Assembly: GCF_030406385.1 (NCBI RefSeq)
Contig: NZ_JAUEPM010000011.1
Span: 1-64,000, forward strand
DNA: 64,000 nt
Direction: 5' to 3'
DNA from: Microbacterium oryzae
GTDB lineage: Bacteria; Actinomycetota; Actinomycetes; Actinomycetales; Microbacteriaceae
The position numbers were made by a program, and so were the translations under genes. The notes below the pieces were generated by a model, which saw only the letters and a list, made by a program, of their open reading frames with translations, was not told the DNA's origin and made no database searches. Of the stretch, positions 49,649 through 59,111 are shown in pieces; the first letter of the stretch is position 1, and every line of letters starts with the position of its first letter.

Positions 49649-49998
49649 TCATCGACACCATCGCGCTCGTGCTCGTCCTCATCGGCGCCGTCCTGTGCGT
49701 GACGGCCGCGATCGGCCTGCTGCGCTTCCGCGACGTGCCCTCGCGCCTGCACGCCGCGACGAAGCCCCAGGTGCTGGGGCTGCTGCTCATCGCGATCGCC
49801 GCGGGGCTGTCGCTGCGGTCGTGGGCCGCAGTGGCGATGCTCGTTCCGATCGTCGTCATCCAGATGGCGACCGCGCCGCTGTCGGCGCACATGGTGGGGC
49901 GGCAGGCGTACCGCAACCGCACGATCGACGTCGACGCGCTCGTGGCGGACGAGCTGGCCGATGACGCCGGCCGTCCGGAGGACGCCAGCCGCCCGTAG
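49645..49998 (+). CDS. mrpG: Na+/H+ antiporter subunit G (MrpG)
   Basis: A 117-residue protein with three helices; the motif GLLRFRDVPSRLHAATKPQV is diagnostic of MrpG/MnhG. It ends in a short acidic soluble tail (VDALVADELADDAGRPEDAS). Last gene of the operon; only nine bases separate it from the end of the convergent alanine dehydrogenase gene, so no separate terminator was seen. Confidence 0.95.
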   Translation: MIIDTIALVLVLIGAVLCVTAAIGLLRFRDVPSRLHAATKPQVLGLLLIAIAAGLSLRSWAAVAMLVPIVVIQMATAPLSAHMVGRQAYRNRTIDVDALVADELADDAGRPEDASRP

Positions 49999-50007
49999 GA
50001 GGTGCCG

Positions 50008-51105
50008 TCAGCTCGCGAGCTCGAACCCGAAGGCGGCCGCGACGCCGGCGTTCGTGACCGCGCCCGCGCGCACGTTGAGCCCCTTCGCGAGGGCGGGGTC
50101 GGCCTCGGCCGCTCCATCCCAGCCGCGGTCGGCGATCGCGCCGACGTAGGGCAGCGTCGCGTTCGTCAGCGAGCGGGTCGACGTCTCCGGCACCGCTCCG
50201 GGCATGTTCGCGACGCAGTAGTAGACCGCGTCGTGCACGGGGAAGGTCGGGTCGTCGTGCGTGGTGGGGTGCGAGCCCTCGAAGCAGCCGCCCTGGTCGA
50301 TGGCGATGTCGACGAGCACCGATCCGGGCTTCATCGTCGCGACCATCTCGTCGGTCACGAGCTTGGGCGCCGCGGCCCCCGGGATGAGGACCGAGCCGAT
50401 GACGAGGTCGGCGCCCTGCAACGCCTCCGCGACGGCGTAGCGCGTGGAGTGCCGGGTCTGCAGGGCGCCGCCGTAGCGGTGCTCGAGCTCGCGGAGGCGC
50501 GCGAGGTTCACGTCGATGACGGTGACCTGCGCGCCGAAGCCGAGCGCGCTCGCCGCCGCGTGCTCGCCCGCGACACCGCCGCCGATGACGACCACCTGCG
50601 CGCGGGGAGTGCCGGCGATGCCGCCGAGCAGCATGCCTCGCCCGCCCTGCGGCCGGGTGAGGTGGTAGGCGCCGACGGCGATCGAGAGCCGACCGGCGAC
50701 CTCGCTCATGGGAGTGAGGAGCGGCAGCGACCGGTCCGCGAGCTGCACGGTCTCGTACGCCACGGCGGTCGTGCCCGCCGCCATGAGCGCCTCGGTGAGC
50801 GGCTGGTCTGCGGCGAGGTGCAGATAGGCGAACAGCGTGAGGTCGTCGCGCAGGTGGCCGTACTCCGACGCGACGGGCTCCTTCACCTTCACGAGCAGCT
50901 CCGCGTCGCCCCAGACCTCGGCGGCGTCGGCGACGATGCGGGCGCCGGCTGCGCGGAAGTCGTCGTCGGAGAAGTGCGAACCCGTTCCGGCGCCGGCCTG
51001 CACGAGCACCTCGTGCCCGCGCTGCGCGAGGGCATCCGCCCCCGCCGGGGTGAGCGCCACCCGGTTCTCGTTGTTCTTGATCTCGGTCGGGATGCCGATG
51101 CGCAT
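50008..51105 (-). CDS. ald: Alanine dehydrogenase
   Basis: A 365-residue NAD-dependent enzyme interconverting L-alanine and pyruvate plus ammonia. The N-terminus MRIGIPTEIKNNENRVALTP is that of the family; LLVKVKEPVASEYGHLR holds the pyruvate-binding Lys; AYETVQLADRSLPLLTPMSE contains the catalytic His-equivalent region, and VVVIGGGVAGEHAAASALGF is the NAD-binding loop. DIAIDQGGCFEGSHPTTHDD is also conserved. GGAG lies eight bases before the ATG at 51105. Monocistronic, convergent with mrpG. Confidence 0.95.
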   Translation of the reverse strand: MRIGIPTEIKNNENRVALTPAGADALAQRGHEVLVQAGAGTGSHFSDDDFRAAGARIVADAAEVWGDAELLVKVKEPVASEYGHLRDDLTLFAYLHLAADQPLTEALMAAGTTAVAYETVQLADRSLPLLTPMSEVAGRLSIAVGAYHLTRPQGGRGMLLGGIAGTPRAQVVVIGGGVAGEHAAASALGFGAQVTVIDVNLARLRELEHRYGGALQTRHSTRYAVAEALQGADLVIGSVLIPGAAAPKLVTDEMVATMKPGSVLVDIAIDQGGCFEGSHPTTHDDPTFPVHDAVYYCVANMPGAVPETSTRSLTNATLPYVGAIADRGWDGAAEADPALAKGLNVRAGAVTNAGVAAAFGFELAS

Positions 51106-51178
51106 GGTGTCTCCTTCGACGAACGGGCTTCGTGGGCCATCCCCTCGATCGTGGCAGGATCGCCCGCCGTTGTCAGCC

Positions 51179-51238
51179 GTTCGCCAGTGCGGGCGACACG
51201 GCGATCGGGCCGGAAGCGGCTCGCCCGCACTGGCGAAC
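51179..51238. repeat. Inverted repeat with perfect 18-bp arms between ald and metQ
   Basis: GTTCGCCAGTGCGGGCGA (51179-51196) is repeated exactly in inverse at 51221-51238 with a 24-bp spacer. It lies in the promoter region shared by two divergent genes, not at a gene end, so termination is an unlikely role. It could be a large operator, an RNA hairpin in a leader, or an extragenic palindromic element. Confidence 0.8.
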
Positions 51239-51332
51239 CGGAAGGGCGCAGGTGTTGCATACTGTGTCGCTCGGTTCGCGTCACGGCGGCCGCTCTGCCT
51301 ACCGTGGAATCCCTGCACTCGAGGAGCTTCAC

Positions 51333-52250
51333 ATGGCATTCCGCATCCGCACCCTGGCCCCCATCTTCGCGGTCGGCCTCCTGGCCGTCGCGGGCTGCGC
51401 ATCCGACGGCGGCGACGCCGACGCCGGCGCATCGACCGCATCCGACGAGCGCGGCAGCGAGTCGCAGCCCGTCCAGCTCGGCGTCGTCGGCGCGAGCGAG
51501 CCGTACTGGGACGTCTTCGTCGACGCGGCCGAGGAAGAGGGCATCTACGTCGACCTCGTGGACTTCACCGAGTACACGCAGCCGAACCCCGCGCTCAGCG
51601 AGGGCGAGCTGGACATGAACCAGTTCCAGCACATCCTCTACCTCGCCGACTACAACAACGCCGCCGGCGACGACCTGCAGCCCATCGGCTCCACGGCGAT
51701 CTACCCGCTCAGCCTGTACTCCGACAAGTACGAGGACGTCGCGGACATCCCCGACGGCGAGACGGTCATCGTCCCCAACGACACCACGAACCAGGCCCGC
51801 GGCCTGCTCGTGCTGCAGTCGGCGGGTCTCATCGAGCTGAAGGACGGCGGCAGCCCGTTCTCGACGCTCGACGACATCGAGGACTCCTCGCGTGTGAAGG
51901 TCGAGGGCCTCGACGCCTCGCTCATCCCCACGTCGCTGCCCGATGTCGCCGCGGCGATCATCAACAACGACTTCCTGCAGAACGCGGGCCTCACGGGTGA
52001 CGACGCGATCGCGTCGGACGACCCGGCCGACCCGTCGGCGTTCCCGTACATCAACATCTTCGCCACCCGCGCCGAGGACGTCGACGACGAGGTGCTGAAC
52101 AAGCTCGTCGAGATCTACCAGACCAACCAGGACGTGCTCGACGGCGCCCAGGAGGCCGCGAGCGGCACCGCCGAGTTCGTGCAGACGCCCAAGGAGGACC
52201 TCCAGTCGTCGCTGGCCGAGGTCCAGGAGCAGGCGGAGAACGCCGGCTGA
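51333..52250 (+). CDS. metQ: Methionine ABC transporter substrate-binding lipoprotein MetQ
   Basis: A 305-residue NlpA/MetQ lipoprotein. The signal peptide ends in a lipobox, LLAVAGC, with a Ser/Asp/Gly-rich linker after the cysteine. The binding domain contains VQLGVVGASEPYWDVFVDAA, YTQPNPALSEGELDMNQFQH, IAIYPLSLYSDKY-like AIYPLSLYSDKYEDV and IVPNDTTNQARGLLVLQSAG. GAGGAG precedes the ATG at 51333. It is followed by metN and metI, giving a complete importer for methionine or a related substrate. Lysine- and arginine-poor, acidic mature chain. Confidence 0.94.
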   Translation: MAFRIRTLAPIFAVGLLAVAGCASDGGDADAGASTASDERGSESQPVQLGVVGASEPYWDVFVDAAEEEGIYVDLVDFTEYTQPNPALSEGELDMNQFQHILYLADYNNAAGDDLQPIGSTAIYPLSLYSDKYEDVADIPDGETVIVPNDTTNQARGLLVLQSAGLIELKDGGSPFSTLDDIEDSSRVKVEGLDASLIPTSLPDVAAAIINNDFLQNAGLTGDDAIASDDPADPSAFPYINIFATRAEDVDDEVLNKLVEIYQTNQDVLDGAQEAASGTAEFVQTPKEDLQSSLAEVQEQAENAG

Positions 52251-52267
52251 CACGACCCCAGCGGGTA

Positions 52268-52301
52268 CGATACGCGGGTGGCCGAGGCCGCCCGCGTATC
52301 G
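52268..52301 (+). terminator. Attenuator-like hairpin between metQ and metN
   Basis: CGATACGCGGG (52268-52278) pairs with CCCGCGTATCG (52291-52301); GGCC/GGCC pair inside. It lies 18 bases after metQ and 24 before metN. A partial terminator here would yield more binding protein than transporter, as is usual in ABC operons. Confidence 0.6.
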
Positions 52302-52324
52302 CGTTTCCACCGAGCCGAGGACAT

Positions 52325-53356
52325 ATGCCGCACATCACGATCTCCGACGTCACGAAGAGCTATCCGCCGCCGCGACGGGGCGGTGATCCCGTGGTCGCCG
52401 TCGACGGCGTCTCCCTCGAGATCGAGCGCGGCGACGTCTTCGGCATCATCGGGTACTCGGGCGCGGGCAAGTCGACGCTCGTGCGGCTCATCAACGGGCT
52501 CGAGCCGGTGAGCGCGGGATCGATCGACGTCGACGGCACCGACATCACGGCCATCCCCGAGCGGCGCCTGCGCGAGGTGCGGCAGGGGATCGGCATGATC
52601 TTCCAGCGGTTCAACCTGCTGCGCTCGCGGACGATCAGCGGCAACGTCGCGTATCCGCTCGAGGTGGGGCGGATGGCCAGGGCCGAGCGGACGAAGCGGG
52701 TCGCGGAGCTGCTCGACTTCGTCGGGCTCGCCGACAAGGCCGGCGCGTATCCCGAGCAGCTCTCCGGCGGCCAGCAGCAGCGGGTCGGGATCGCCCGCGC
52801 GCTCGCCGCGAACCCCGGCATCCTCCTCGCCGACGAGGCGACCAGCGCGCTCGACCCGGAGACCACCGACGAGGTGCTCGACCTGCTGCGGCGCGTGAAC
52901 CGCGAGCTCGGCATCACCATCGTCGTCATCACGCACGAGATGGACGTCATCGCCCGCATCGCGAACAAGGTCGCCGTCATGGAGCGCGGCCGCGTCGTGG
53001 AGGCCGGGCAGACGTACGACGTGTTCACGCGGCCGCAGACGGAGACCGCCCAGCGCTTCGTGCGCACGGTCGTCCGCGCGCTGCCCGACGGCGACGCGCT
53101 CGCGGCGCTCCGCGCCCAGCACGACGGCCGCTTCTTCACCATCTCGTTCACCGACGAAGGCGCCACGGAGGCGCGCGTGTTCGGTGCGCTCGCGCGCGCG
53201 GGCGCGGACTTCAATCTCGTGCACGGCGGGGTCGACGACATCCAGGGCCGCGTCTACGGTCTCCTCACGATCGCCGTGCGCGGCGATGAGCGGGCGGTGC
53301 GCGACGCGCTCGCCGAGGTGGGCCAGGGCGTGACCGTGGCGGAGGTGGCGGCATGA
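52325..53356 (+). CDS. metN: Methionine ABC transporter ATP-binding protein MetN
   Basis: A 343-residue ATPase. Walker A is GYSGAGKSTLVR, the signature is LSGGQQQRVGIARAL, Walker B is ILLADEATSALDP and the switch His lies in VITHEMDV. The C-terminal NIL domain (about 265-340: GRFFTISFTDEGATEARV, HGGVDDIQGRVYGLL) senses methionine in E. coli MetN and closes the transporter when it is abundant. The ATG overlaps nothing upstream; its stop overlaps the metI start (ATGA). Confidence 0.96.
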   Translation: MPHITISDVTKSYPPPRRGGDPVVAVDGVSLEIERGDVFGIIGYSGAGKSTLVRLINGLEPVSAGSIDVDGTDITAIPERRLREVRQGIGMIFQRFNLLRSRTISGNVAYPLEVGRMARAERTKRVAELLDFVGLADKAGAYPEQLSGGQQQRVGIARALAANPGILLADEATSALDPETTDEVLDLLRRVNRELGITIVVITHEMDVIARIANKVAVMERGRVVEAGQTYDVFTRPQTETAQRFVRTVVRALPDGDALAALRAQHDGRFFTISFTDEGATEARVFGALARAGADFNLVHGGVDDIQGRVYGLLTIAVRGDERAVRDALAEVGQGVTVAEVAA

Positions 53357-54024
53357 GCGACATCATCGACGAGGTCGGCGACATCTACCCCGATCTCCTC
53401 GAGCAGACCGGGATCATGCTGTGGCTGGTCGCCGCGGCGCTCGTCATCGGCGGCATCGCCGGGCTCATCATCGGCACGGCCGTCACCGTCACCCGCCGCG
53501 GAGGAGTGCTGCAGCAGCCGGCCGTCTACTGGGTGCTGAACGTCTTCGTGAACACGTTCCGGCCCATCCCGTTCATCATCTTCATCGCGGCGCTGCAGCC
53601 CCTGGCGCGCGCGATCGTCGGCAGGGGCATCGGCAACGAGGCGGTGATCTTCGCGATCTCCATCGCCGCCACCTTCGGCATCGCGCGCATCGTGGAGCAG
53701 AACCTCGTCACGGTCGACACCGGCGTGATCGAGGCCGCGCGCTCCACGGGTGCCGGGCCGTGGCGCATCATCCTCACCGTCATCCTGCCCGAGGGGCTCG
53801 GCCCCCTCGTGCTCGGTTACACCTTCGCCACGATCGCCATCATCGACATGTCGGCCGTGGCGGGCATGATCGGCGGCACCGGCCTCGGCAACTACGCCAT
53901 CGCGTACGGCTACCGCCAGTTCGACTGGGTCGTGACGGTGAGCGCGCTCGTCGTCATCATCATCGTGACGCAGATCGTCCAGGCACTCGGCAACACGATC
54001 GCGCGGCGCATCCTCCGTCGCTGA
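53353..54024 (+). CDS. metI: Methionine ABC transporter permease MetI
   Basis: A 223-residue permease with five helices. The EAA loop that contacts MetN reads VDTGVIEAARSTGAGPWRII, and FVNTFRPIPFIIFIAALQPL and MSAVAGMIGGTGLGNYAIAYGYRQFDW are family signatures. It ends the metQNI operon at the very strong hairpin at 54057-54108. Confidence 0.96.
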   Translation: MSDIIDEVGDIYPDLLEQTGIMLWLVAAALVIGGIAGLIIGTAVTVTRRGGVLQQPAVYWVLNVFVNTFRPIPFIIFIAALQPLARAIVGRGIGNEAVIFAISIAATFGIARIVEQNLVTVDTGVIEAARSTGAGPWRIILTVILPEGLGPLVLGYTFATIAIIDMSAVAGMIGGTGLGNYAIAYGYRQFDWVVTVSALVVIIIVTQIVQALGNTIARRILRR

Positions 54025-54056
54025 CGTGCGCCTCCCGTTCCCGCGGGAGCAGTGCG

Positions 54057-54108
54057 GAGAAAGCGGATGGCCGCGCCCCCGGAACCGGGGACGCGGCCAT
54101 CCGCTTCT
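54057..54108. terminator. Bidirectional terminator between metI and the M6 protease gene
   Basis: A 22-bp stem (54061-54082 with 54085-54106, one mismatch) and a two-base loop AA. AGAA/TTCT lie at the base on either side. It stands between two convergent genes and should stop transcription from both. Confidence 0.85.
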
Positions 54109-54120
54109 CTGCTGCCGCGC

Positions 54121-56406
54121 TCAGCTGGCCGCGTCGACCTGCACGGTCATGGTGCCCTTGTTCTTGTTGGCGCCCTTGACCTCGATCGTCGTGCCGGTGC
54201 CGCCGACGATCACCGAGTTCTGCGGGTTCGCGGCGTCGTAGTAGGCGTTGGGGTCGGTGTCGTCGAACACCCGGATCGCCTTCTGCGCGGGCACGGTCAG
54301 CGTCGTCATGCCGGCCTCGGTCTCGCGGTGCAGCGAGATCGGATCGGTCTTCTGGCTGCCGAAGGTCGCGTCGAACGCCTGGATGCGGTTGCGCGCGATC
54401 GTGCCGTCGGACCACGTGAGCGCCTTCGCGCGCGCGTCGACCGGCAGAGCCTGGCCGCCGCCGGGGTGCGCCGAGGTGTTGTTGTCGGCGTACAGGCTGT
54501 TGACGTACCAGATGAGCAGTCCGTCCTGGTAGGGGAAGTGCTCGACCTGGTCGGGGCTCGTGAGCGGCCAACCGAAGTTGTACGGACCGGTCCGCAGCAC
54601 CTCGTCGTACCCGCCGTAGGCGCGGTTCTCGGCGATGTAGAAGTGGCTGTACGGCTGCAGGTAGCCGCCGCCCTCGATCACGCTGAAGCCGTCCAGCGTC
54701 CAGTCGCTCGCGCCGTCATCCGTCGTGAGCGCGTCGCCCACGGCGATATCGTCGACCCGGAAGCCCGGGTGCGTCGCTGCGACGTCGGTCCAGTACCGGA
54801 AGCGCACCTGCGCGGTCTGGCCGGCGTAGGCGGACAGGTCGGCGGTGAGCGCGGTCCATCCGTCGGTGGCGCCGGTGATGCCGAAGCCCGCGTTCTGCCC
54901 GTTCGGGTCGTCACTCGTCGAGAGGTTCGTCTGCACGGGGGTCCAGGTGGAGCCGTCTGTCGACACCTCGAGGTAGGCGTAGTCCCAGTCCTGCTCGATG
55001 TCGTAGTTCACCTGCGCCGTGAGCGCGCCCTCCGCCGGCACGGTGAAGGCGGGGCTGGTGGCGGTGTTGTCGAGGTTGTCGCCGGAGCCGGAGAACAGCT
55101 GCTTGCTGCCCTCCGCGGCGTCGCCGACCTCGATGAACTTCTCGCCCTCGGGCAGGTCCACGATCGCCGCCTGGGCGCCGCGCGTGCTGGCGTGGAAGGA
55201 CGGGCCGAGGTCGACGCTCTCACTCGCGCCGCGCTCCACCAGCTCGTAGTCGAGCCAGCCCAGGAACAGCTTCTCGTTCGGGCCCATGTGGTTCGGGGTG
55301 GTGCCGATGGCGCCGTCGCCGTGGCCGAGCCACGAGCCCGAGCTCATCAGGGTCCAGTACGCGGTGCCGTTGTCGCCGCCCGCGGTGTCGTAGTAATCGG
55401 GGAGACCCAGGTCATGGCCGAACTCGTGCGCGAAGACGCCGAGGCCGCCGTTCTCGGGCTCGGTGGTGTAGTCGCGGATCCAGATGTCGCTGTCGCCGAT
55501 CTGCACGCCGCCGAGCGGGAGGTAGGCCGATGGCCCGCGCTCGCCGAGGCCATCCTGGCCCGCCGCCCAGCGGTGAGACCAGATCGATGACTCCGGAGCG
55601 CCGGCCTCTTCTCCTTCGCCCGCGTGCAGCGCCTGGAAGTGGTCGATGTAGCCGTCGGGCTCGTTGATGATCCCGTCGCCGTCCGCGTCGTAGCGGTCCC
55701 AGACGTCGTAGCTCTGAAGCTCGGCGACGATCTGGTCGCGAGTCTTACCCGCAGCGACCTGCGCGTCGTACCAGGCGTTCGCGGTGTCCTGGATGAAGCG
55801 CGTCATGTCGTCGGCGGACTCGGTCTGGCCGTACGACGCCTCGTTGTTCGCCACGCGCACCCAGTCGGAGACGCCGCCCTCGAGGTCGAAGCGCCCCGAC
55901 GACATCTCGTCGTACACGCCCCGCATCGACTCGCCCTCGCCGAAGAACATGTCCTCGTAGTGCTCCGTGGAGAAGTCCGGGAGCCAGTAGGTGGAGTTGT
56001 CCTCCGCGGACGGCTCGGGGATCTCGTTGTGGACGGGCCCGGCGGGCGCATCGGGGAAGCGCGGGTCGACGGTGTCGCCGAACTCCACGAGGATCGTGAA
56101 GAGCTGGGCGGTCTCGGCGGTGCCGTACTCGACGTACTCGCCGGGCTTCAGCTCGACGACCTTGCTCTTGTGCTCGCCCTGGCCCTTGCTCTTGACCTCG
56201 GCCTTCCCCGTCGCCACGAGCTCAGCGGCCTTCTGCTTCGTGGCCGTGCGCTTCTCGGCGAGGGGATCGGGGCGGTTGTGGCTCTGCTCGTCGGCCTGTG
56301 CGCCTTCGACGGGGGCCGGAGCCGCGGACGCGGCGGTGGGAGCCAGGAGCGTGCCGGCCAGCAGGATCGCTGCCGTGCCGAGCGCGCAGGTGATGCGTGT
56401 CTTCAC
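54121..56406 (-). CDS. Secreted M6 metalloprotease (immune inhibitor A family)
   Basis: A 761-residue secreted protease. The signal peptide is residues 1-28 (ILLAGTLLAPTAASAAPAP). A prodomain is followed by the catalytic domain with the zinc motif HEFGH at 327-331 and DLGLPDYYD, and MSSGSWLGHGDGAIGTTPNH further on. Residues about 440-590 form a MAM/jelly-roll-like beta domain (WDYAYLEVSTDGSTWTPVQT, VRFRYWTDVAATHPGFRVDD). The C-terminus (TTIEVKGANKNKGTMTVQVD) is beta-rich and lacks an anchor, so the enzyme is probably released. Immune inhibitor A enzymes degrade host or environmental proteins. Monocistronic. Confidence 0.94.
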   Translation of the reverse strand: MKTRITCALGTAAILLAGTLLAPTAASAAPAPVEGAQADEQSHNRPDPLAEKRTATKQKAAELVATGKAEVKSKGQGEHKSKVVELKPGEYVEYGTAETAQLFTILVEFGDTVDPRFPDAPAGPVHNEIPEPSAEDNSTYWLPDFSTEHYEDMFFGEGESMRGVYDEMSSGRFDLEGGVSDWVRVANNEASYGQTESADDMTRFIQDTANAWYDAQVAAGKTRDQIVAELQSYDVWDRYDADGDGIINEPDGYIDHFQALHAGEGEEAGAPESSIWSHRWAAGQDGLGERGPSAYLPLGGVQIGDSDIWIRDYTTEPENGGLGVFAHEFGHDLGLPDYYDTAGGDNGTAYWTLMSSGSWLGHGDGAIGTTPNHMGPNEKLFLGWLDYELVERGASESVDLGPSFHASTRGAQAAIVDLPEGEKFIEVGDAAEGSKQLFSGSGDNLDNTATSPAFTVPAEGALTAQVNYDIEQDWDYAYLEVSTDGSTWTPVQTNLSTSDDPNGQNAGFGITGATDGWTALTADLSAYAGQTAQVRFRYWTDVAATHPGFRVDDIAVGDALTTDDGASDWTLDGFSVIEGGGYLQPYSHFYIAENRAYGGYDEVLRTGPYNFGWPLTSPDQVEHFPYQDGLLIWYVNSLYADNNTSAHPGGGQALPVDARAKALTWSDGTIARNRIQAFDATFGSQKTDPISLHRETEAGMTTLTVPAQKAIRVFDDTDPNAYYDAANPQNSVIVGGTGTTIEVKGANKNKGTMTVQVDAAS

Positions 56407-56582
56407 TGTTCCTCCGGTGGTGGATACCGGCGACCGCTGTGATCGTCGGAGGCCGCGGCCGGCGGTCGCAATGCGACTCCCGGGGTCTTCGCGGTGCGCT
56501 CACATTACATTCACAGCAGCGAGATCGCGCAAGGTCGACATCGCGTGTCGAAGAAGGTGGCAGCGTGACGGGCGCGCTCCGG

Positions 56583-56790
56583 CTCCGGTGGTGCGGAACT
56601 GGCGTTATCTGGCCCGCATCGGGCACTTCCGCACCATCGAATCAGAGGGCCGGGATTTCGGCGGTGCCGAACTGTCGTTATACGGCCCGTATCGCGCACT
56701 TCCGCACCACCGAATGGAAGGGCCCGAATTTCGGCGGTGCCGAACTCGCCCTATGCGGGCGGGATGGCCGACTTCCGCACCACCGAACGG
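56583..56790. repeat. Three tandem 73-bp hairpin-forming repeats
   Basis: Units start at 56583, 56656 and 56729, exactly 73 bp apart. Units 2 and 3 share TTTCGGCGGTGCCGAACT and all carry a right arm like CACTTCCGCACCACCGAA, so each can fold into a hairpin of about 17 bp with a loop holding a variable centre (ATCTGGCCCGCATC, ATACGGCCCGTATC, CTATGCGGGCGGGATG). They fill most of the 436-bp gap between the M6 protease start and the argG terminator. No open frame of interest crosses them. Confidence 0.85.
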
Positions 56791-56795
56791 GGACG

Positions 56796-56833
56796 ACGAA
56801 GGGCGGCGCCTCCGGAGAGGGGCCGCCCTTCGT
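56796..56833 (-). terminator. Terminator of argG
   Basis: ACGAAGGGCGGC (56796-56807) pairs perfectly with GCCGCCCTTCGT (56822-56833). It starts nine bases after the argG stop on the minus strand and directly abuts the third 73-bp repeat. Confidence 0.75.
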
Positions 56834-56842
56834 GGGAACGCG

Positions 56843-58348
<1,506 letters not shown>

Positions 58349-58350
58349 TC

Positions 58351-59061
58351 ATGTGGGAGAGCGTGCTGTGGGGAGTCGTCGGCGCTGCGCCGCTGATCGT
58401 GGGAGCCGTGCTGGCGGGCGTCAGGAGCTGGCCGCCCCGGCTGCTGGGCGTGGTCCTCGGCTTCGGCGCGGGTGCGCTCATCGCCTCGATCGCCTACGAG
58501 CTGTGGGAGGAGGGGCTGCGCGTCGGCGGGCCGGTCGCGCTCGCCATCGGCGTCGCCGCGGGCGCCCTCGCCTACTTCCTCGCCGACCGCGTCGTCGATC
58601 GGTGGACGCGTCGTCGCGGCGGCTCCGGTGCGGCCGGCGCACCGCTCGCGATCGGGGCGCTGCTGGACGGCATCCCCGAGCAGCTGGTGCTCGGCATCGG
58701 CCTGGCCGCGGGGGAGGGCGTCAGCGTCGCGCTCGTCCTCGCGATCGTCGTGTCGAACCTGCCGGAATCGATCGGATCGGCCTCGGAGATGCGCGACGCG
58801 GGGACGTCTCGCGCGCGGGTGCTGACTCTGTGGGGCGGAGTCGCCGTCGTCTGCGCCGCGGCGACGGTCGTCGGCTTCCTCCTCGCCGACGTCGCCACCG
58901 CGGGGGTCCGAGCGGGAGCCAGCGGCTTCGCCGCGGGAGCGCTGCTCGTCATGCTCGTCGACTCGATGGTGCCGGAGGCCCAGGAGCGCGCGAAGGACGT
59001 CACCGGCCTCGCCACGGTGCTCGGGTTCGCGGGAGCCGCCGCGCTCGCGTTCGCGGGTTGA
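58351..59061 (+). CDS. ZIP-family metal transporter
   Basis: A 236-residue membrane protein with about seven helices. The ZIP metal-site helices are recognisable as IGALLDGIPEQLVLGIGL and VVSNLPESIGSASEMRD, in which E, N, P and E replace the more usual HN-PEG of the best known members, and GASGFAAGALLVMLVDSMVPEA follows. It probably imports a divalent metal such as zinc, though the altered ligands leave specificity open. The ATG at 58351 begins at the first helix; a GTG three codons earlier is possible. Divergent from argG. Confidence 0.88.
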   Translation: MWESVLWGVVGAAPLIVGAVLAGVRSWPPRLLGVVLGFGAGALIASIAYELWEEGLRVGGPVALAIGVAAGALAYFLADRVVDRWTRRRGGSGAAGAPLAIGALLDGIPEQLVLGIGLAAGEGVSVALVLAIVVSNLPESIGSASEMRDAGTSRARVLTLWGGVAVVCAAATVVGFLLADVATAGVRAGASGFAAGALLVMLVDSMVPEAQERAKDVTGLATVLGFAGAAALAFAG

Positions 59062-59067
59062 CCGGAG

Positions 59068-59085
59068 GGATGGCCGCGGCCATCC
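59068..59085. terminator. Short palindrome between two convergent genes
   Basis: An 18-bp perfect palindrome with half-site GGATGGCCG, six bases after the ZIP gene. CCATCCGCTCTA follows twice (59080-59091 and 59103-59114). It may terminate one or both convergent genes; there is no loop beyond the palindrome centre, so a role as a DNA site is equally possible. Confidence 0.4.
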
Positions 59086-59111
59086 GCTCTAGACGGCCGT
59101 CGCCATCCGCT

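Noticed and set aside
51106..51332. SAM riboswitch upstream of metQ
   Set aside because: None of the conserved SAM-I or other SAM-class core motifs were recognised; only the 18-bp inverted repeat is present.
56583..56790. CRISPR array
   Set aside because: The 73-bp units are head-to-tail with no unique spacers of constant size, and no cas genes are present.
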